Positions 1 through 11,003 of a stretch of 64,000 nucleotides of DNA are shown here, in pieces. The stretch lies in contig JAHCVI010000004.1 in NCBI GenBank assembly GCA_019096155.1, positions 868,001 to 932,000 of the forward strand, written 5' to 3'. The translations under genes and the position numbers were made by a program. Every line of letters begins with the position of its first letter. The first letter of the stretch is position 1. Below the pieces are notes generated by a model that saw only the letters and a list, made by a program, of their open reading frames with translations, ran no database searches and was not told where the DNA came from. The DNA is from Staphylotrichum longicolle. Taxonomy: Eukaryota > Ascomycota > Sordariomycetes > Sordariales > Chaetomiaceae.

Positions 1-127
1 GCCGTACCATGCAGTGTATTATGGCCGCAGTTTGGCTCGGATCTTTCCGGACCCGTGGTACAATGACACAGTTTGCGTCTGTCAAAGCTCCAGAGAAGAG
101 TTGTCAGGGTAGGGTTGACAGCATATT

Positions 128-2686
128 TCATATCAATCCCATGAAGAACCGGGATATCTGATCCATCTCATCCCCTTCTCCCAGCGGCAGTATTGTTGAC
201 CCGTCCAGCAATCCCGGACTGCCGCCGAATTCATTTGGCATGGTTTCGTCCCCATAACCAAATGTGTCGAATAGTCCCATCAGATCGCTTCCCATGTAAG
301 CCATATTTGGGTGCTCTTGCGTGAGGTAGATGTTGGGATCGAGAAGCTCTCCCAGCCCCGGAGTACCAACTTCTCCGTACCCAGACGCCGGAGGTTCCAG
401 ATCCGATAGGGTGTCAGTGTGGGGATTGGACCTGGTTCTTGGTATATGGGCATGACCCTGTATTTGTCTTTCCCTGGCTGCTCGCATACTTGGTGGAGCG
501 GCAAGTGTTGGTAACGAGCAGTGAATTGTTGGTCGCTCATCTGCCTCATCCTTGTTCGGATCACCCAGACCCAGACGGTTCACGGCCGAGACAAGACCAC
601 GCATGCTCTTCCAGAGCCTGTGACCGGCAACGCTGGTCTGGGAGAAGCCCTTGACAAGGTCGATGGCGTCGGAGAAATCCTTGCGGCAAATGTGAGCGAA
701 CAAGGCCGGCGCATGACTGGTAGCCAGGAGCACAATGGACAAGGCGCTGACGAGGAACTGGTTGTACGCCGCTTGCTGTCTGGCGTAAACATCGCTCTCT
801 CTGCTGAGCGCGACGATCACCTGTATCGAATCCCTTGCCATGTGGACGACGAGCCGGGCTTGCTGTAGATTTGCGGCAATGGCGGCGGTGGAGAGCACAT
901 ATTGGCGGTTTACCAGCGAGCGAAGGTGATTGCCGCGAAGATACATCAAGGTACGGACGTTCCGTACCCCTCGAGAAGCGAAGTGGCACGAGTCTGCCAA
1001 TATGTCGTAAGGGGAAGGTAGTCTGAACTCGGGAGGTATTCCGCCGCACCAGCTACGGATCTGTACGTCGAGCAGTGTCGCAGTCCCTGGCGGTATGGCA
1101 ACCGGAGGGGTGCCAAACTGGGGCAGGGCCTCCCATACTTTGGAACAAAGCCGTCCATAACCGACAAGACACCTCAGATACTGCATATCCAATGGCTGTT
1201 GGAAGAGCCAGGTTGGTCAACGTTTGTTTCTATGGCCGCGTTTCGGTGGGGATGAACTTACGATTTCCGGAAGCTCGGGGTCGATATCGCGGTCAACAAG
1301 AGCGAAGGATAGCCCGGTGCCCAGACTCCACTGGCGATCCAGGACGTACACACACCAGAATAAACAGAGTGCGGTTGTCCGCTCTTTTTCATCGGCGAAG
1401 TTTTCCAGCAGGCTTTGTCTTCGGTGAAGACCCATCTCGAGCGTCAGCCGCCCTGCGATACCAATCGTTCTCCAGGCATAGAGCTCCTCGTCGCATAAAA
1501 AGTGGTAGATGGCCTAGCTCGCCAAATTAGAATACGGGTGTAAAGGATTACGGAGATTTGAGAACGCACCATGACGGTCATGATTCGGATCTCGGTCAAG
1601 TCAATATGTGGATGCGCTGCGATCTTCCCAACCTCATCTTCAACCGAGCAAACCAGCTCCTGGCTCAACTTGGCTTTGCCTGGATCCTCGAGGACAAGGG
1701 CCGCGGCCAGGACGACTTTGAGTAATTGGACATCCTTCTGCTCCTCAGTGCCGCGGTACGGACCCAAGCCTGGTGATCTTACGTGCTCGTAGAGACTTGG
1801 TATGCGCGACGTGAACAGGTCAGGCGAATGGGAAACAGCGTAAACCATTTGGATTTCGTCTTGGAATACGGCGAACAAACGCTCGACCTCGTGGAGAGAG
1901 AGGAGAAGCAATTGGTCAGGGTTACCGAGGTCTTCTTCTTGCTGCGCTCCGTGTAATCGGCCCGAATACCGACTAGCAACAGAAGAGAGTCCGTCGGTGA
2001 GTTGGCGTGTTTCCTCATGATGCGCGGTACTGACGCCCATCTGTGCAAGAGATGCCTCTGCAATATGCAGGCTGAATGACGGGTGCGTTGTGCCAATGAA
2101 ATGAGGCTCCACGCGCCCATGGATCTCGGATGGAACGAAGGGTGTGCTGATACCAATGGAGGACTGCGAGGGCTCCCTGGTTCGCCGGCCGGAGCCCTGA
2201 TTCTGGCCCGAAGTCAATTGGGCCACTTGACGACGAAGAAGAGACAACTCTTCCTCGACTTTCTCAATACGGGTACGACCACTGGACATTTTTAGGTCAG
2301 AGCGGGGTGGGGCGTAAAAGAGAAAAAGAGAGGGTTGGGTTGGCTGACTCGGGCTCGACGGCGCTGATCTGCGCACTTTCCATTGCATGTCCACGACGGG
2401 GACGCGACATGCAATGGACCCCGTTCCTGATACACCGAGCACAAGCCCGGTCTCCCTGCCCTCTGAGGCATTTCAGCTTGCGATTTCTGCATTCCTCGCT
2501 GCCGAAACATCAGTTAGACAAACCGGAGCAGAAACACGGAAGAAGTCTGTGACCGGGGCTGGGCCTTCCCCCTCACCAAGCGATGACAGAATATTTTGCC
2601 CTCTTTGACCGATTTGTCTGGGGGGCTGCCTCATTGGATGGTCTCTTGGCTGCTACATTCGCGACGTTGTTGTTCAGTCCCGACAT
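128..2686 (-). CDS. Zn(II)2Cys6 fungal transcription factor
   Basis: Nuclear DNA-binding regulator of unknown target. Exon 1 (2686-2577) carries a basic stretch (NRSKRAKYSVIA). It is spliced over intron 2576-2499 to exon 2 (from 2498), which completes the cluster C-x2-C-x6-C-x8-C-x2-C-x6-C. A coiled-coil linker follows (IEKVEEELSLLRRQV, near 2270-2220). The fungal_trans middle homology region reads through intron 1569-1514 (DEELYAWRTIGIAGRL) and exon 1513-1262 (WSLGTGLSFALVDRDIDPELP). After intron 1261-1196 the last exon is 1195-128. The junction between the zinc cluster and the coiled coil is not certain: the frame-preserving choice is donor 2408, acceptor 2282, but that donor is weak. With it the protein is about 743 aa, normal for the family. 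Its neighbour is the flavin oxidase at 3089-5001 on the same strand, which makes it a possible but unproven local regulator. Confidence 0.9.
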
Positions 2687-3088
2687 CGCCACGGTTGTAG
2701 AGATTCTGTTCTGGACAAGATTGCTGGTTGGAGAGGACCGGCCGCGGACGGTCTTGGACGAATAATCACCAGGTATGGGGACAGGACGAAAGATAGGGTA
2801 AGGGACCCACTTGCCGTCGACTGGAGCCGAGAGTTGCCTCAGTGGATCAGGGGGGTAATAGCAAGAATGGCGAAGACCGAGGAAGCCGGTCAAAACTGCA
2901 AGGGTGACTCTTCAGGAAGAGGCTCAGCTTACAAGGGAACGGCTTTGCCCAGGACAGCAAAGGTTGGTTGCGGGTGACGTTTTTTAAGTAAAGATGTAAA
3001 CCAAGGTATGATCATTTCCAACACATCGCCCGTCTCACTATTTCCAGCCACAATTGCGCCCATCTTCCCACCTCGGCTGCCAATCAAA
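2687..3088. promoter_or_regulatory. Intergenic, 5' region of the Zn2Cys6 gene
   Basis: This 402-bp stretch lies between the regulator start and the stop codon of the flavin oxidase. No coding region or repeat was recognised. It must hold the regulator promoter and the oxidase 3' end. Confidence 0.5.
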
Positions 3089-5001
3089 TCATTGCTTGTT
3101 ACCTCCAATTGACAATTTCTCCATTTCGGCGAGATGAGACCTCTGAACCTTAGCGCTCGAATTCCAGATGCCTTGCTTCCCGGGAGAAAGGATGCCGTTT
3201 GGGTCGATAGCGTCTTTCAACATCGTCGTGAACCGGCCGAAGGCGCCGTTGTTAAAGGACTGGTTGGCGGCAGTCAGATCCATAAAGCTGACATGTGTCC
3301 GGTATTCCAGGTACCCGAGCCTTTTCGAATGCTCCATCAGGGCAAGCTGCACGTCATGAAGCCGCCCTTTGGCCGACGGATGGAACATGATCAGGTTGAT
3401 GCTGATGACGTAGCGATCAAAGACGTGAAAGTCGGCAACGAAGTTGAGATCGTGGTCTGCGGTGATTTTTCTCGCTCCAACATACCATTCGTACAGTTCG
3501 CGTCCCGATGGCGGCAGAACAGGGGAGTAGCAGTTGTGCCACAACCCATCTTCGGCCGACGAGAATGCCTGGGCGTGTTCAAGGCCGGGGACGCCGTGCT
3601 GAGGCAGAAAGTCGGCCCTGACATCCTCGCCCCGGAGATATTGACCCGGAGGCGCGGTGAAAGTCTCATGCGTCAGTTTCGCGCCCTTGACCAGCTTGAA
3701 GCGAGCCTTGACGGCTTCGAGCAGCCCCGGCAGAGCCTCTGGCGGCCCGTAGAGGGCAAAGCCGGCGCGCCAAGCAGGCAATCCCAGCTTCTTTGATACT
3801 GCATCAATGATTTCATCGGGGATGTGGTGTTCAAAAGTTGCGTATGGTCCGAGAGACTCGACAGACTTGGGATCTTTGCGTGCTGCTTCAATGATCTGTG
3901 TCATCCGGTCAAACAGCTGCGGTGGGTTTGTGATGATCCGCCGCCGCATCAGGTCAGTCATGGTGCCAACCAGGGGTGCCAAGTCGGCCTCTTCTGGAAC
4001 CTCGACGAGGATCCGAGTATACGCCTCAGGGGCGGGTGACATGTGAATCCCCATCTTGGTGACAATTCCTGTAATCAAGAGAACCTGGTCAGCAGAGCAT
4101 GCCCACAAACGTCAGCTGTCAGATCAAGACTTGCCGTAATTTGACTGGAAAAAAATGCCATCGAGGCCAGGACCGAAACCGCTAAGATCTGGTCAGCAAA
4201 CAGAGCACTGTCGGATACTTCTCAGTTTAGTCGGTCCGAGGTCTTACCCGGAGTACAAAGGCCAGACCTTGCTATCCTCAACGGTTCCCATGCCGGTCCG
4301 CAGCAGGTCGCCATCGGGAAGCACAACCTCCATGCCACACTGCTGCTTGTAGTGGACAGCATCAGGGGTATACCCAAACCCGCGCTCCAACGTGTTCCCC
4401 ACAACGGAACCCCATCCGATGGCGGGAACCGAGATCCAGAGGTTTAGTTTGCGGCGCTGAATCTCGTTGTAGAGATCAATGAAGGTGACTCCAGGCTCGA
4501 CAATGGCGTAACCATATTCTTCGTTGATCTCAATAATTCTGTTCATCTTGTGGAGATCAAGGATCACGCTGCCATCGACCACAGGAGCCGACCCGCCGTA
4601 TCTGTTCATGGTTCATCCAAGGTCAATGTCTGTTTTGAGATTGCAACACCTTTTACCTCCTCACAGGTGCCATCAACCAACACGATCAGGGACGGGACTT
4701 CCTCTTACCCTAGATTTTTACCCCGAGAGACGGTCCAAAGGGAGACTTGGAACTTGTTGGCAGCGCGAACGATTTCTCGAACCTGTTCCACCGTCTCTGG
4801 GCGAACTGCCGGGCCTGGCACGTGTGGCCTGCCGAGGGGGAACGGGTCTCCATAGCTGTGACTGCCATTGAGTCCCTCGGGCGCGCCCGTGGAGGGGTCT
4901 CTGGACAGATTCGCCTCACCAACTATGGCGGCGGCAGCCTGAAGAAACTCCTCCCGCCGGGCTTCGCCAGGCGCCAGTTGCATGTTGTGATTTTGGGACA
5001 T
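3089..5001 (-). CDS. Vanillyl-alcohol-oxidase-type FAD-linked oxidase
   Basis: Predicted flavoprotein of the VAO/PCMH family. Known members oxidise para-substituted phenols such as vanillyl alcohol, eugenol or 4-cresol using oxygen. Four exons fit the frame exactly: 5001-4709, 4601-4248, 4181-4135 and 4068-3089, giving 557 aa, the usual VAO length. The FAD-binding half shows SRGKNLGYGGSAP and the C-terminal half shows EYRTHVSFMDL and DPNGILSPGKQGIW, both typical of VAO. The Tyr-Arg pair used for phenol binding in VAO appears as YR in EYRTH. In the region where VAO has its flavin-linked His I read FDRYVISINLIMF and see no His, so covalent flavin attachment is doubtful (inference from memory). 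The third intron begins with GC rather than GT. The gene is divergent from the carotenoid/stilbene oxygenase, 784 bp away. Substrate unknown. Confidence 0.9.
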
Positions 5002-5785
5002 CGGTGCTGTTCTGGATACCGCGTTGGCTTGGGTCAAAGTTAATGAATGAAGAAGACTGGAGCAGCGATGGTTACAAACCCAACAAGTCATGGCCATTGG
5101 GGACACGGGCTCCATGATGTACGCACACTTGTACGTACCTACCAGGCCCCTATCTTACCGGACCCGGTCGACCTCGACGGCTACCGTCTCCCGCTTGACA
5201 ACGAAATGTCCACAATCACAGGCCCTGACCGCCATGAAGGCCCTGCCGTGGACCAAGCCGAGGCGGAATCATGGGTCACTTGCGAGTCATGGGCCCAGAC
5301 CACTCCCCCGCCGGGATGAGGGCATCTCGGCATCTTCTTGAACACCGCTAGCCCGAGGGGACCGGCCGGCCCGTTGTTTCGAGCAGCATTGGTGAACGGA
5401 CCGACCTCAGCTCTCTCTCTGGCAAGTCAGGGGACCTGAGAATTTCCAGACATGGATTAGATTGTATCTAAATTGTGGGGAAGCGATTTGGGGTAAACAG
5501 ATCGTGGGGTAAAGTCCGCAGGACCAATCACAACAAGAGACATCTCGGAATTTCGGAAAACAGCGGGCCCTGTGTCGGCTTCTTTCCGAGGGAATGGCCT
5601 GGGATGTTGCAGGGGATGGGAGCCGCACATCCTATCACGGAGTGGACATACACACTGGACACAGACACCGGAGATACTGTGACTTTATATAGTCTAATAG
5701 AAGAGAAGAAAGCTCTGCGGAGGTGTAGATTCATCAACCCTGCGAATTCACAAGATCCCACTAATCCCAAAAACTCAGAAACGCT
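5002..5785. promoter_or_regulatory. Shared divergent promoter, VAO / stilbene-type oxygenase
   Basis: This 784-bp region separates two divergently transcribed enzyme genes. On the plus strand a TATA-like TTTATATAG at about 5693-5701 lies roughly 90 bp before the oxygenase ATG. No coding region was recognised here. The arrangement would allow joint induction by one regulator, but no operator was identified. Confidence 0.5.
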
Positions 5786-7375
5786 ATGGCAATGGCACAG
5801 CCGTTCCAACCAGACCCGCGGGGTCCGAATGGATTCTTTGATCTTCCGTCAAACTGGTCCAGCGCGCTCACGCCTTTTGAAAATGGTATCGGAGGTCGAT
5901 TTGAAGGAGAAGTCGCGGATCTCGTCGTCTTCGGCGAGATCCCGAAAGAGCTCAACGGCACTTTCTACCGCATCATGGTCGACCCATTCTATCCGCTCCA
6001 GGAAGGGAATCCTGTCATTGAAGGAGACGGAAACATCTGCGCGTTCCGCATCAAAGACGGGCGCGTAGACATGAAGATGCGGTACGTCGACACAGAGCGC
6101 CTGCGGCTGGAGCGGCAAGCGGGCAAACGACTCTTCGGCTTGTATCGCAACCCCTTTTCACACCATCCCTGTGTCCGTGCGGCCGTTGACTCTACCGCCA
6201 ACACCAACCTGGTCTACTGGGCCGGCAAGCTCCTCGCCCTCAAAGAATCCGCCCTCCCTTACGCGGTCGACCCTGACACGCTCGAGACGCTCTGCTACGA
6301 CCCTTTCAAGTCGCCCGGCAAGACTTTCAGCGCGCACCCCAAGGTCGATCCTTACACCGAAGAGTTGGTGGTGTTTGGGTATGAGGCCAAGGGGCTCGGC
6401 ACCGACGACATTGTCGTGTACAGCCTGGACAAGAGCGGCCAGGTCTGCGACGAGCAGTGGGTCAAAGCACCGTGGCCCGCTTTCATCCACGACTGCGCCA
6501 TCACGCCCAACTTCATCATCCTTGTCCTCTGGCCTTTCGATGCCGACGTCGAGCGGATGAAGGCAGGCGGCCAGCATTGGGCCTACAACAAGGACCGGCC
6601 GGCAACGTTCGTCGTCGTCCCACGGCGCTCCAACAAGGTGCCGGCGGGCTGGGCGCCCGGAGAGAACCGCGTGTACCACTGGGACCATGCGCTTTTGCTC
6701 CACACCGCTGGGGCGTGGGAGGATGAGGACGGCGGCAAGCTGTTCTTTGAGAGCTCACGCCTGTTCTACAACGTCTTCCCCGTTCTGGGTCCTCCCACCG
6801 ACAAGCCCTTCGGCGACATGCAGGCCGACTACGTCCGGTGGACGCTCGATCTTGCCCAGCCGACCAACACGAGAGTCGCCGACCCAGCCGTCGTCCTCGA
6901 CCTGCCGGGCGAGATGGCTCGCGTGGACGAACGCTTCCTGACACGCCCCTACGACAAACTCTTTTGTCCGGTCGTGATGCCCGATAAAAGCTGCCCTGTT
7001 CCTCCCATCCTGCCGGTCGGGCTCAACGGCTACATGCTGCTTGACAAGACAAGCGGCAAGAGCACGCTGTTCGACCCCGGGCTCAACTGCACCGTGGAGG
7101 AGCCTGTGTTCATTCCGCGCTCGGACGACGCCCCGGAAGGTGACGGCTGGGTCCTGGGAATGATTCAACGCCTCGACGTCAACCGGAGTGATCTGGTCGT
7201 GTTAGACACAAACGATTTTGCGCACCCGGTTGCTGTGGTTCAGTTGCCATTCCGGACCAAGGGGCAGATCCACGGCAACTGGGTTGATGCGGTGCCGCAA
7301 ACGAAGAATTTGGTGAGGGCATTGGAACCGGTGGAGGTCAGTGGGCGAGGAGCTTTGGCGTTTGAGAATGCATGA
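5786..7375 (+). CDS. Carotenoid-cleavage-type dioxygenase (stilbene/resveratrol-cleaving class)
   Basis: Non-heme Fe(II) oxygenase of the RPE65/carotenoid oxygenase family, 529 aa and intronless. The four iron-ligating histidines sit in their usual contexts: H184 (SAHPKVDP), H235 (FIHDCAIT), H306 (LLLHTAGAWED) and H496 (QIHGNWV). Length and sequence style resemble fungal CAO-1, which splits resveratrol and piceatannol into two aromatic aldehydes; beta-carotene oxygenases are less alike. That comparison is from memory. No signal peptide is seen, so it is probably cytosolic. It is divergent from a VAO-type phenol oxidase and followed by an NmrA-like protein, which fits use of plant- or lignin-derived phenolics. 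A second Met lies two codons downstream; the first ATG is chosen. Confidence 0.9.
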   Translation: MAMAQPFQPDPRGPNGFFDLPSNWSSALTPFENGIGGRFEGEVADLVVFGEIPKELNGTFYRIMVDPFYPLQEGNPVIEGDGNICAFRIKDGRVDMKMRYVDTERLRLERQAGKRLFGLYRNPFSHHPCVRAAVDSTANTNLVYWAGKLLALKESALPYAVDPDTLETLCYDPFKSPGKTFSAHPKVDPYTEELVVFGYEAKGLGTDDIVVYSLDKSGQVCDEQWVKAPWPAFIHDCAITPNFIILVLWPFDADVERMKAGGQHWAYNKDRPATFVVVPRRSNKVPAGWAPGENRVYHWDHALLLHTAGAWEDEDGGKLFFESSRLFYNVFPVLGPPTDKPFGDMQADYVRWTLDLAQPTNTRVADPAVVLDLPGEMARVDERFLTRPYDKLFCPVVMPDKSCPVPPILPVGLNGYMLLDKTSGKSTLFDPGLNCTVEEPVFIPRSDDAPEGDGWVLGMIQRLDVNRSDLVVLDTNDFAHPVAVVQLPFRTKGQIHGNWVDAVPQTKNLVRALEPVEVSGRGALAFENA

Positions 7376-7575
7376 CGACTTGCAGGTCGGATCGGCAGGG
7401 CGTAATTGAATTGCAGTTGTATTTAAAGCTTGCTGAACATTGGCGTACTGTGCCGAAGAGTCACCCTATCAGCTGATTCCAATTTGTTTTAACCACAATA
7501 CTCGCATTTGGTCGACGTCAGAGAAGTCTCCGAACCCAGGAAAGTCTCCGGAGCCCCAAAAAGTCGCCGTTTTGC

Positions 7576-7586
7576 ACATATAAATC
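7576..7586 (+). promoter_or_regulatory. Probable TATA box of the NmrA-like gene
   Basis: The sequence CACATATAAAT lies about 75-85 bp before the ATG at 7660, a usual fungal distance. Confidence 0.4.
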
Positions 7587-7659
7587 GCCAAGTATTCGTA
7601 GTCACGCCGTTTTGACGAGCATTTGGCTGTCTGTATATTCCTAATAGTAAAATCTGAAC

Positions 7660-8568
7660 ATGACCCCCAGGAAGATCCTCGTCGTCGGCGCAACTGGCCA
7701 GCAGGGTCAGGCGACCATCGCTGCTCTCTATCAATCACCCACCCAGGAACCAGCCGTTGAGATTCTAGGACTAACGCGCTCGACTTCTTCACCGAAAGCG
7801 CTTGCTCTGAAAAAGAAATTCTCGAATATTACGCTAGTCGAGGGCGACACACGAGCACCCGGGCCGGTCTTCGATGCCCATCCAGACATCCAGTCGATAT
7901 TTCTTGTCACGGCCCCACCAGAAGAAGAATCCCAGGCATTACCCCTGATAAGTATTGCAAGCAAAGAGTCTAGCAAGGTCGACCATATCGTCTTCAGCTC
8001 GGTTGACCGAGGCGGCGATGACATCTCATGGTCGAGCTCCACTACCGTCCAACACTTCGCAGCAAAACATCGCATCGAGCTTTACCTCCGCGACGTGTGC
8101 GAGAAGTCGGCCAATGGGATCCGCTGGACCATCCTCCGTCCAACTGGCTTCATGGATAACTACAATCCCGGATCGTTTGGTTCGTTGATGGCTTCACTAT
8201 GGGCCCAAGGCATGCCAGCCGACCGAAAGATGCAGCTTGTGAGCGCGCACGACATTGGCTTGTTTGCAGCACGAGCGTTGCTGGAACCGCAGGAGTGGAA
8301 TGGCAAAGCAATTGGGCTTGCTGGCTGTGAGATGAGTTTTGAGGACGTTAGAACGGTCTTCCAGGAGGTGGTTAAGAAGGAGCTACCGATGACTTGGGCA
8401 GTTGTGGCCAAGGGTGTTCTGTGGTGGGTGCCAGAGGCGAAGGCAAGCTTCGAGTGGTTCCGAGAGTGTGGCTACCGGGCAGATATTGAGGGATTAAGGA
8501 GGCTGGAACCTGGACTGCAGGACTTTGAGGCGTGGTTGAAGGAAAGCAGCAGATGGCATGTGGAATAA
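7660..8568 (+). CDS. NmrA-like NAD(P)-binding protein
   Basis: Intronless gene for 302 aa. The N-terminus has a Rossmann start (ILVVGATGQQGQAT) with the GATGxxG dinucleotide motif, followed by features of the NmrA-like/atypical SDR family (TILRPTGFMDNY, DIGLFAARALLEP). Members are redox-sensing regulators or isoflavone-reductase-like enzymes; the sequence does not decide which. It lies 284 bp downstream of the stilbene-type oxygenase on the same strand, so it may handle or sense a product of that pathway, but this is inference from position only. Confidence 0.85.
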   Translation: MTPRKILVVGATGQQGQATIAALYQSPTQEPAVEILGLTRSTSSPKALALKKKFSNITLVEGDTRAPGPVFDAHPDIQSIFLVTAPPEEESQALPLISIASKESSKVDHIVFSSVDRGGDDISWSSSTTVQHFAAKHRIELYLRDVCEKSANGIRWTILRPTGFMDNYNPGSFGSLMASLWAQGMPADRKMQLVSAHDIGLFAARALLEPQEWNGKAIGLAGCEMSFEDVRTVFQEVVKKELPMTWAVVAKGVLWWVPEAKASFEWFRECGYRADIEGLRRLEPGLQDFEAWLKESSRWHVE

Positions 8569-9438
8569 ACAGTGTCGTGCTGCCTTGAGTTTGATCCGAT
8601 CCGACGTCTACGATATCGATGGTTGGAGTATAACTCACAAACTGGAGCAGGCTTGAAGTTTGAATAGGAGCCCCAGAATCTTCAGCGCTCAGCGTCGATA
8701 ATGTAATAAAATGCCTTGGTAAGCCCGGTGCAAATCGAACTTGGAATGCAGACCGCATGCAATGGTTGTGGCTCGCATGAATCCTTCATAAGCACGAAAG
8801 GTATGGTTGCTTGCTGTAAACCTCAGGGCTTCTGCACGGTGCTTGGTCGACGAAGCCCTGAATACAGGTAATTTCAGAGGCCCAGACTTCTCCCAAAGAC
8901 GTCTTTCTTCCGCTCTAGACTTGACGGCTTCGTGTCAACGCCTCCCTAGCCACTTGGCAAACATGACCGCAAAGAAAAAATAAAGAAAAGAAGGACAGAA
9001 GCGAAGCCTGGAAATCCGTGAGAACCATTCAGTGAGTCTTTAGTGACGTGGAAGCACGGTTGGCCGGTAGCCCTCCCGTTGCCGCCAATCGTAAAAGACA
9101 GAAGGCAGCCACAAGATAGGTAGTTACGCGGAACAGAACTGGACGCCGTGCACTCGGGCATCCGGTTGCTCCGCATCGGCACCCGCACGGATGCATGTTT
9201 CATCATTCATAATCTCCAGAACCAACATCAACTCGACAACGCGCCTATCTCAGTCGCATCCCAGCATTGTTGAACGGCGGCCACGGAAACGAAGACTAGC
9301 CCCGGAATGCCCAAGGTCGGGTAGCTCACTCAAAGCAGAGAAAGCAGGCAGAGAAGAAAATCAACATCCAGCCTGCGATTTTCGCCAATCACCACCACAA
9401 GGCACCCTCTGAGTCCACATTTTCACTCATCACTCACC
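8569..9438. other. Intergenic, no gene recognised
   Basis: This 870-bp stretch lies between the NmrA-like gene and the phosphoesterase. Open frames here are short and show no family features. It presumably holds the 3' end of the former and the promoter of the latter. Confidence 0.5.
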
Positions 9439-10386
9439 ATGCAGCAGCCCATCACAAGCATCAAGACCCAAGGCTACCGGCAACGGCAGTTCGCGGCGGC
9501 ACTATTGACGCAGCACTCCTCAAAACCTTCGGTAACAAATCAAGCAAACCCCATCAGGGTTGTTTGCATCTCCGACACCCATAACCACCAGTCAGAGCTG
9601 CCGCCAGGAGACATCCTCCTTCACGCTGGAGACCTCACCGAGTCCGGCTCATTTGATGAGGTCCAAGCAGGCTTGAAGTGGCTCTCCTCCCAGCCACACC
9701 CTTTCAAAATTCTGATAGCTGGAAACCACGACGTCCTCCTCGACGAAGCTTTCCTCCAAAGATACCCTGAACGACGCTACGGTCTCTCCCAAACAAAGCA
9801 GGATCTTGATTGGGGAACAGTAACCCACCTTGAAGACACGCATATCACCCTCGACGTTCCCGTCCAAGACCCGCCGCCCTATGGGCAAACACACAGAAAA
9901 GTCACCATCTACGGCAGCCCTTGGACGCCCCAGTACACCCTCTCGGCATTTCAATACCCCGCCTCAACTGCCCCTTTGCACTGGTCCGACCGCCTCGACC
10001 CTGCTCCCGTCCCAACGCCCGACATCATCGTCACCCATGGCCCGCCCAAGCTGTACCTCGACCAGCGTGGTGTCCACCAGGCCGGCTGCCCATACCTCCT
10101 CGCCGAGATTGCCCAGATCCGACCGCGGCTGCACGTCTTTGGGCACATCCATGCCGCGCACGGGCGGGAGGACGTCGTGCTGGATGCGGTGAGGCGGGTG
10201 CACGATGACGTGCAGCTGGGGTGGGGAGGGTGGACGGATGTTGTGTGGATGGGTGTGTTGGTGTTGTGCGCAAGGGTGGAGCGAGCTTTTGGGAAAGGGG
10301 ATGAGAAGATGACGACGTTTGTTAATGCTTCGGTTGTGGGAGACAGGGGAGGGGTGCGGAATGGGACTGTTGTAGTTGAGATTTGA
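9439..10386 (+). CDS. Calcineurin-like metallophosphoesterase
   Basis: Single-exon gene for 315 aa. The binuclear metal motifs appear in order: CISDTHNH (DxH), HAGDLTE (GD), AGNHD (GNHD), VTHGPP and FGHIHAAHG (GHxH). The arrangement matches the small MPPED/239AB-type phosphoesterases, often annotated as Ser/Thr phosphatase-like, whose substrates in fungi are mostly unknown. No signal peptide or membrane segment is seen. Nothing nearby suggests a pathway. Confidence 0.9.
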   Translation: MQQPITSIKTQGYRQRQFAAALLTQHSSKPSVTNQANPIRVVCISDTHNHQSELPPGDILLHAGDLTESGSFDEVQAGLKWLSSQPHPFKILIAGNHDVLLDEAFLQRYPERRYGLSQTKQDLDWGTVTHLEDTHITLDVPVQDPPPYGQTHRKVTIYGSPWTPQYTLSAFQYPASTAPLHWSDRLDPAPVPTPDIIVTHGPPKLYLDQRGVHQAGCPYLLAEIAQIRPRLHVFGHIHAAHGREDVVLDAVRRVHDDVQLGWGGWTDVVWMGVLVLCARVERAFGKGDEKMTTFVNASVVGDRGGVRNGTVVVEI

Positions 10387-11003
10387 TGATGGAGGTTCGA
10401 AGTTGGGCTCGGTGGGGGTGACGTTTGTTGCTCGTTGCTCGTGAGCTCCCTTGGTGTGCGTTGAAACTGCCCTATCTGCGGGTGTCTCATGCGATTTGAA
10501 TTCACAGGCGCATGATGGCCCGCTAGGTAAGGTAGGTAGGTAGGTAGGTACCTTATTTTGCGTCTCAAAGACAGTTCCACCCGTTCGAGATTTGACTGTT
10601 TAGTGAAAGGCCCCTTCTTCTCCAACTTAAAGTGTTGACTTACAGGTCAGACAACTTCAAATAAAGTACTTCGCGTTCAAAGTTTGCACTGATTCATCTT
10701 GAAAACTCGAAGTCAACACTAGTACAATGCCCTCCAGCCATTTCAGGGTTATGACTACCAGTCCTTCCTGAATTACTGTTGGACACTAGATACTTTAGAA
10801 TCTTCTCTCATGCTTTGTACACTTTCCCTGTAAAACCTATTATTTCCTATTTCCTATCCGCTTCCCCTTCCAAACACCGGGACCCCTTCCCCCAATGCTC
10901 CCCAACCGATGCATCCCAATGCGGCCATTACCCAGATAGCCAGTATTACAAATATGCAAACAATATCACAACCTTCCCCCCCTTCCCCAGTCAACAATCT
11001 ATC
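10387..11003. other. Intergenic between convergent genes
   Basis: The phosphoesterase and the C2H2 gene converge here. Apart from a GGTA microsatellite at 10525-10552, no feature was recognised. Short open frames run through pyrimidine-rich sequence and look incidental. Confidence 0.5.
10525..10552. repeat. GGTA tetranucleotide microsatellite
   Basis: About five GGTA units in tandem, ending in the palindrome GGTACC. It lies in the intergenic region between convergent genes. Confidence 0.85.

Noticed and set aside
6158..6703. Long minus-strand open frame inside the oxygenase gene
   Set aside because: It is opposite a gene with all four metal His and normal composition; an antisense artefact of GC-rich codons.
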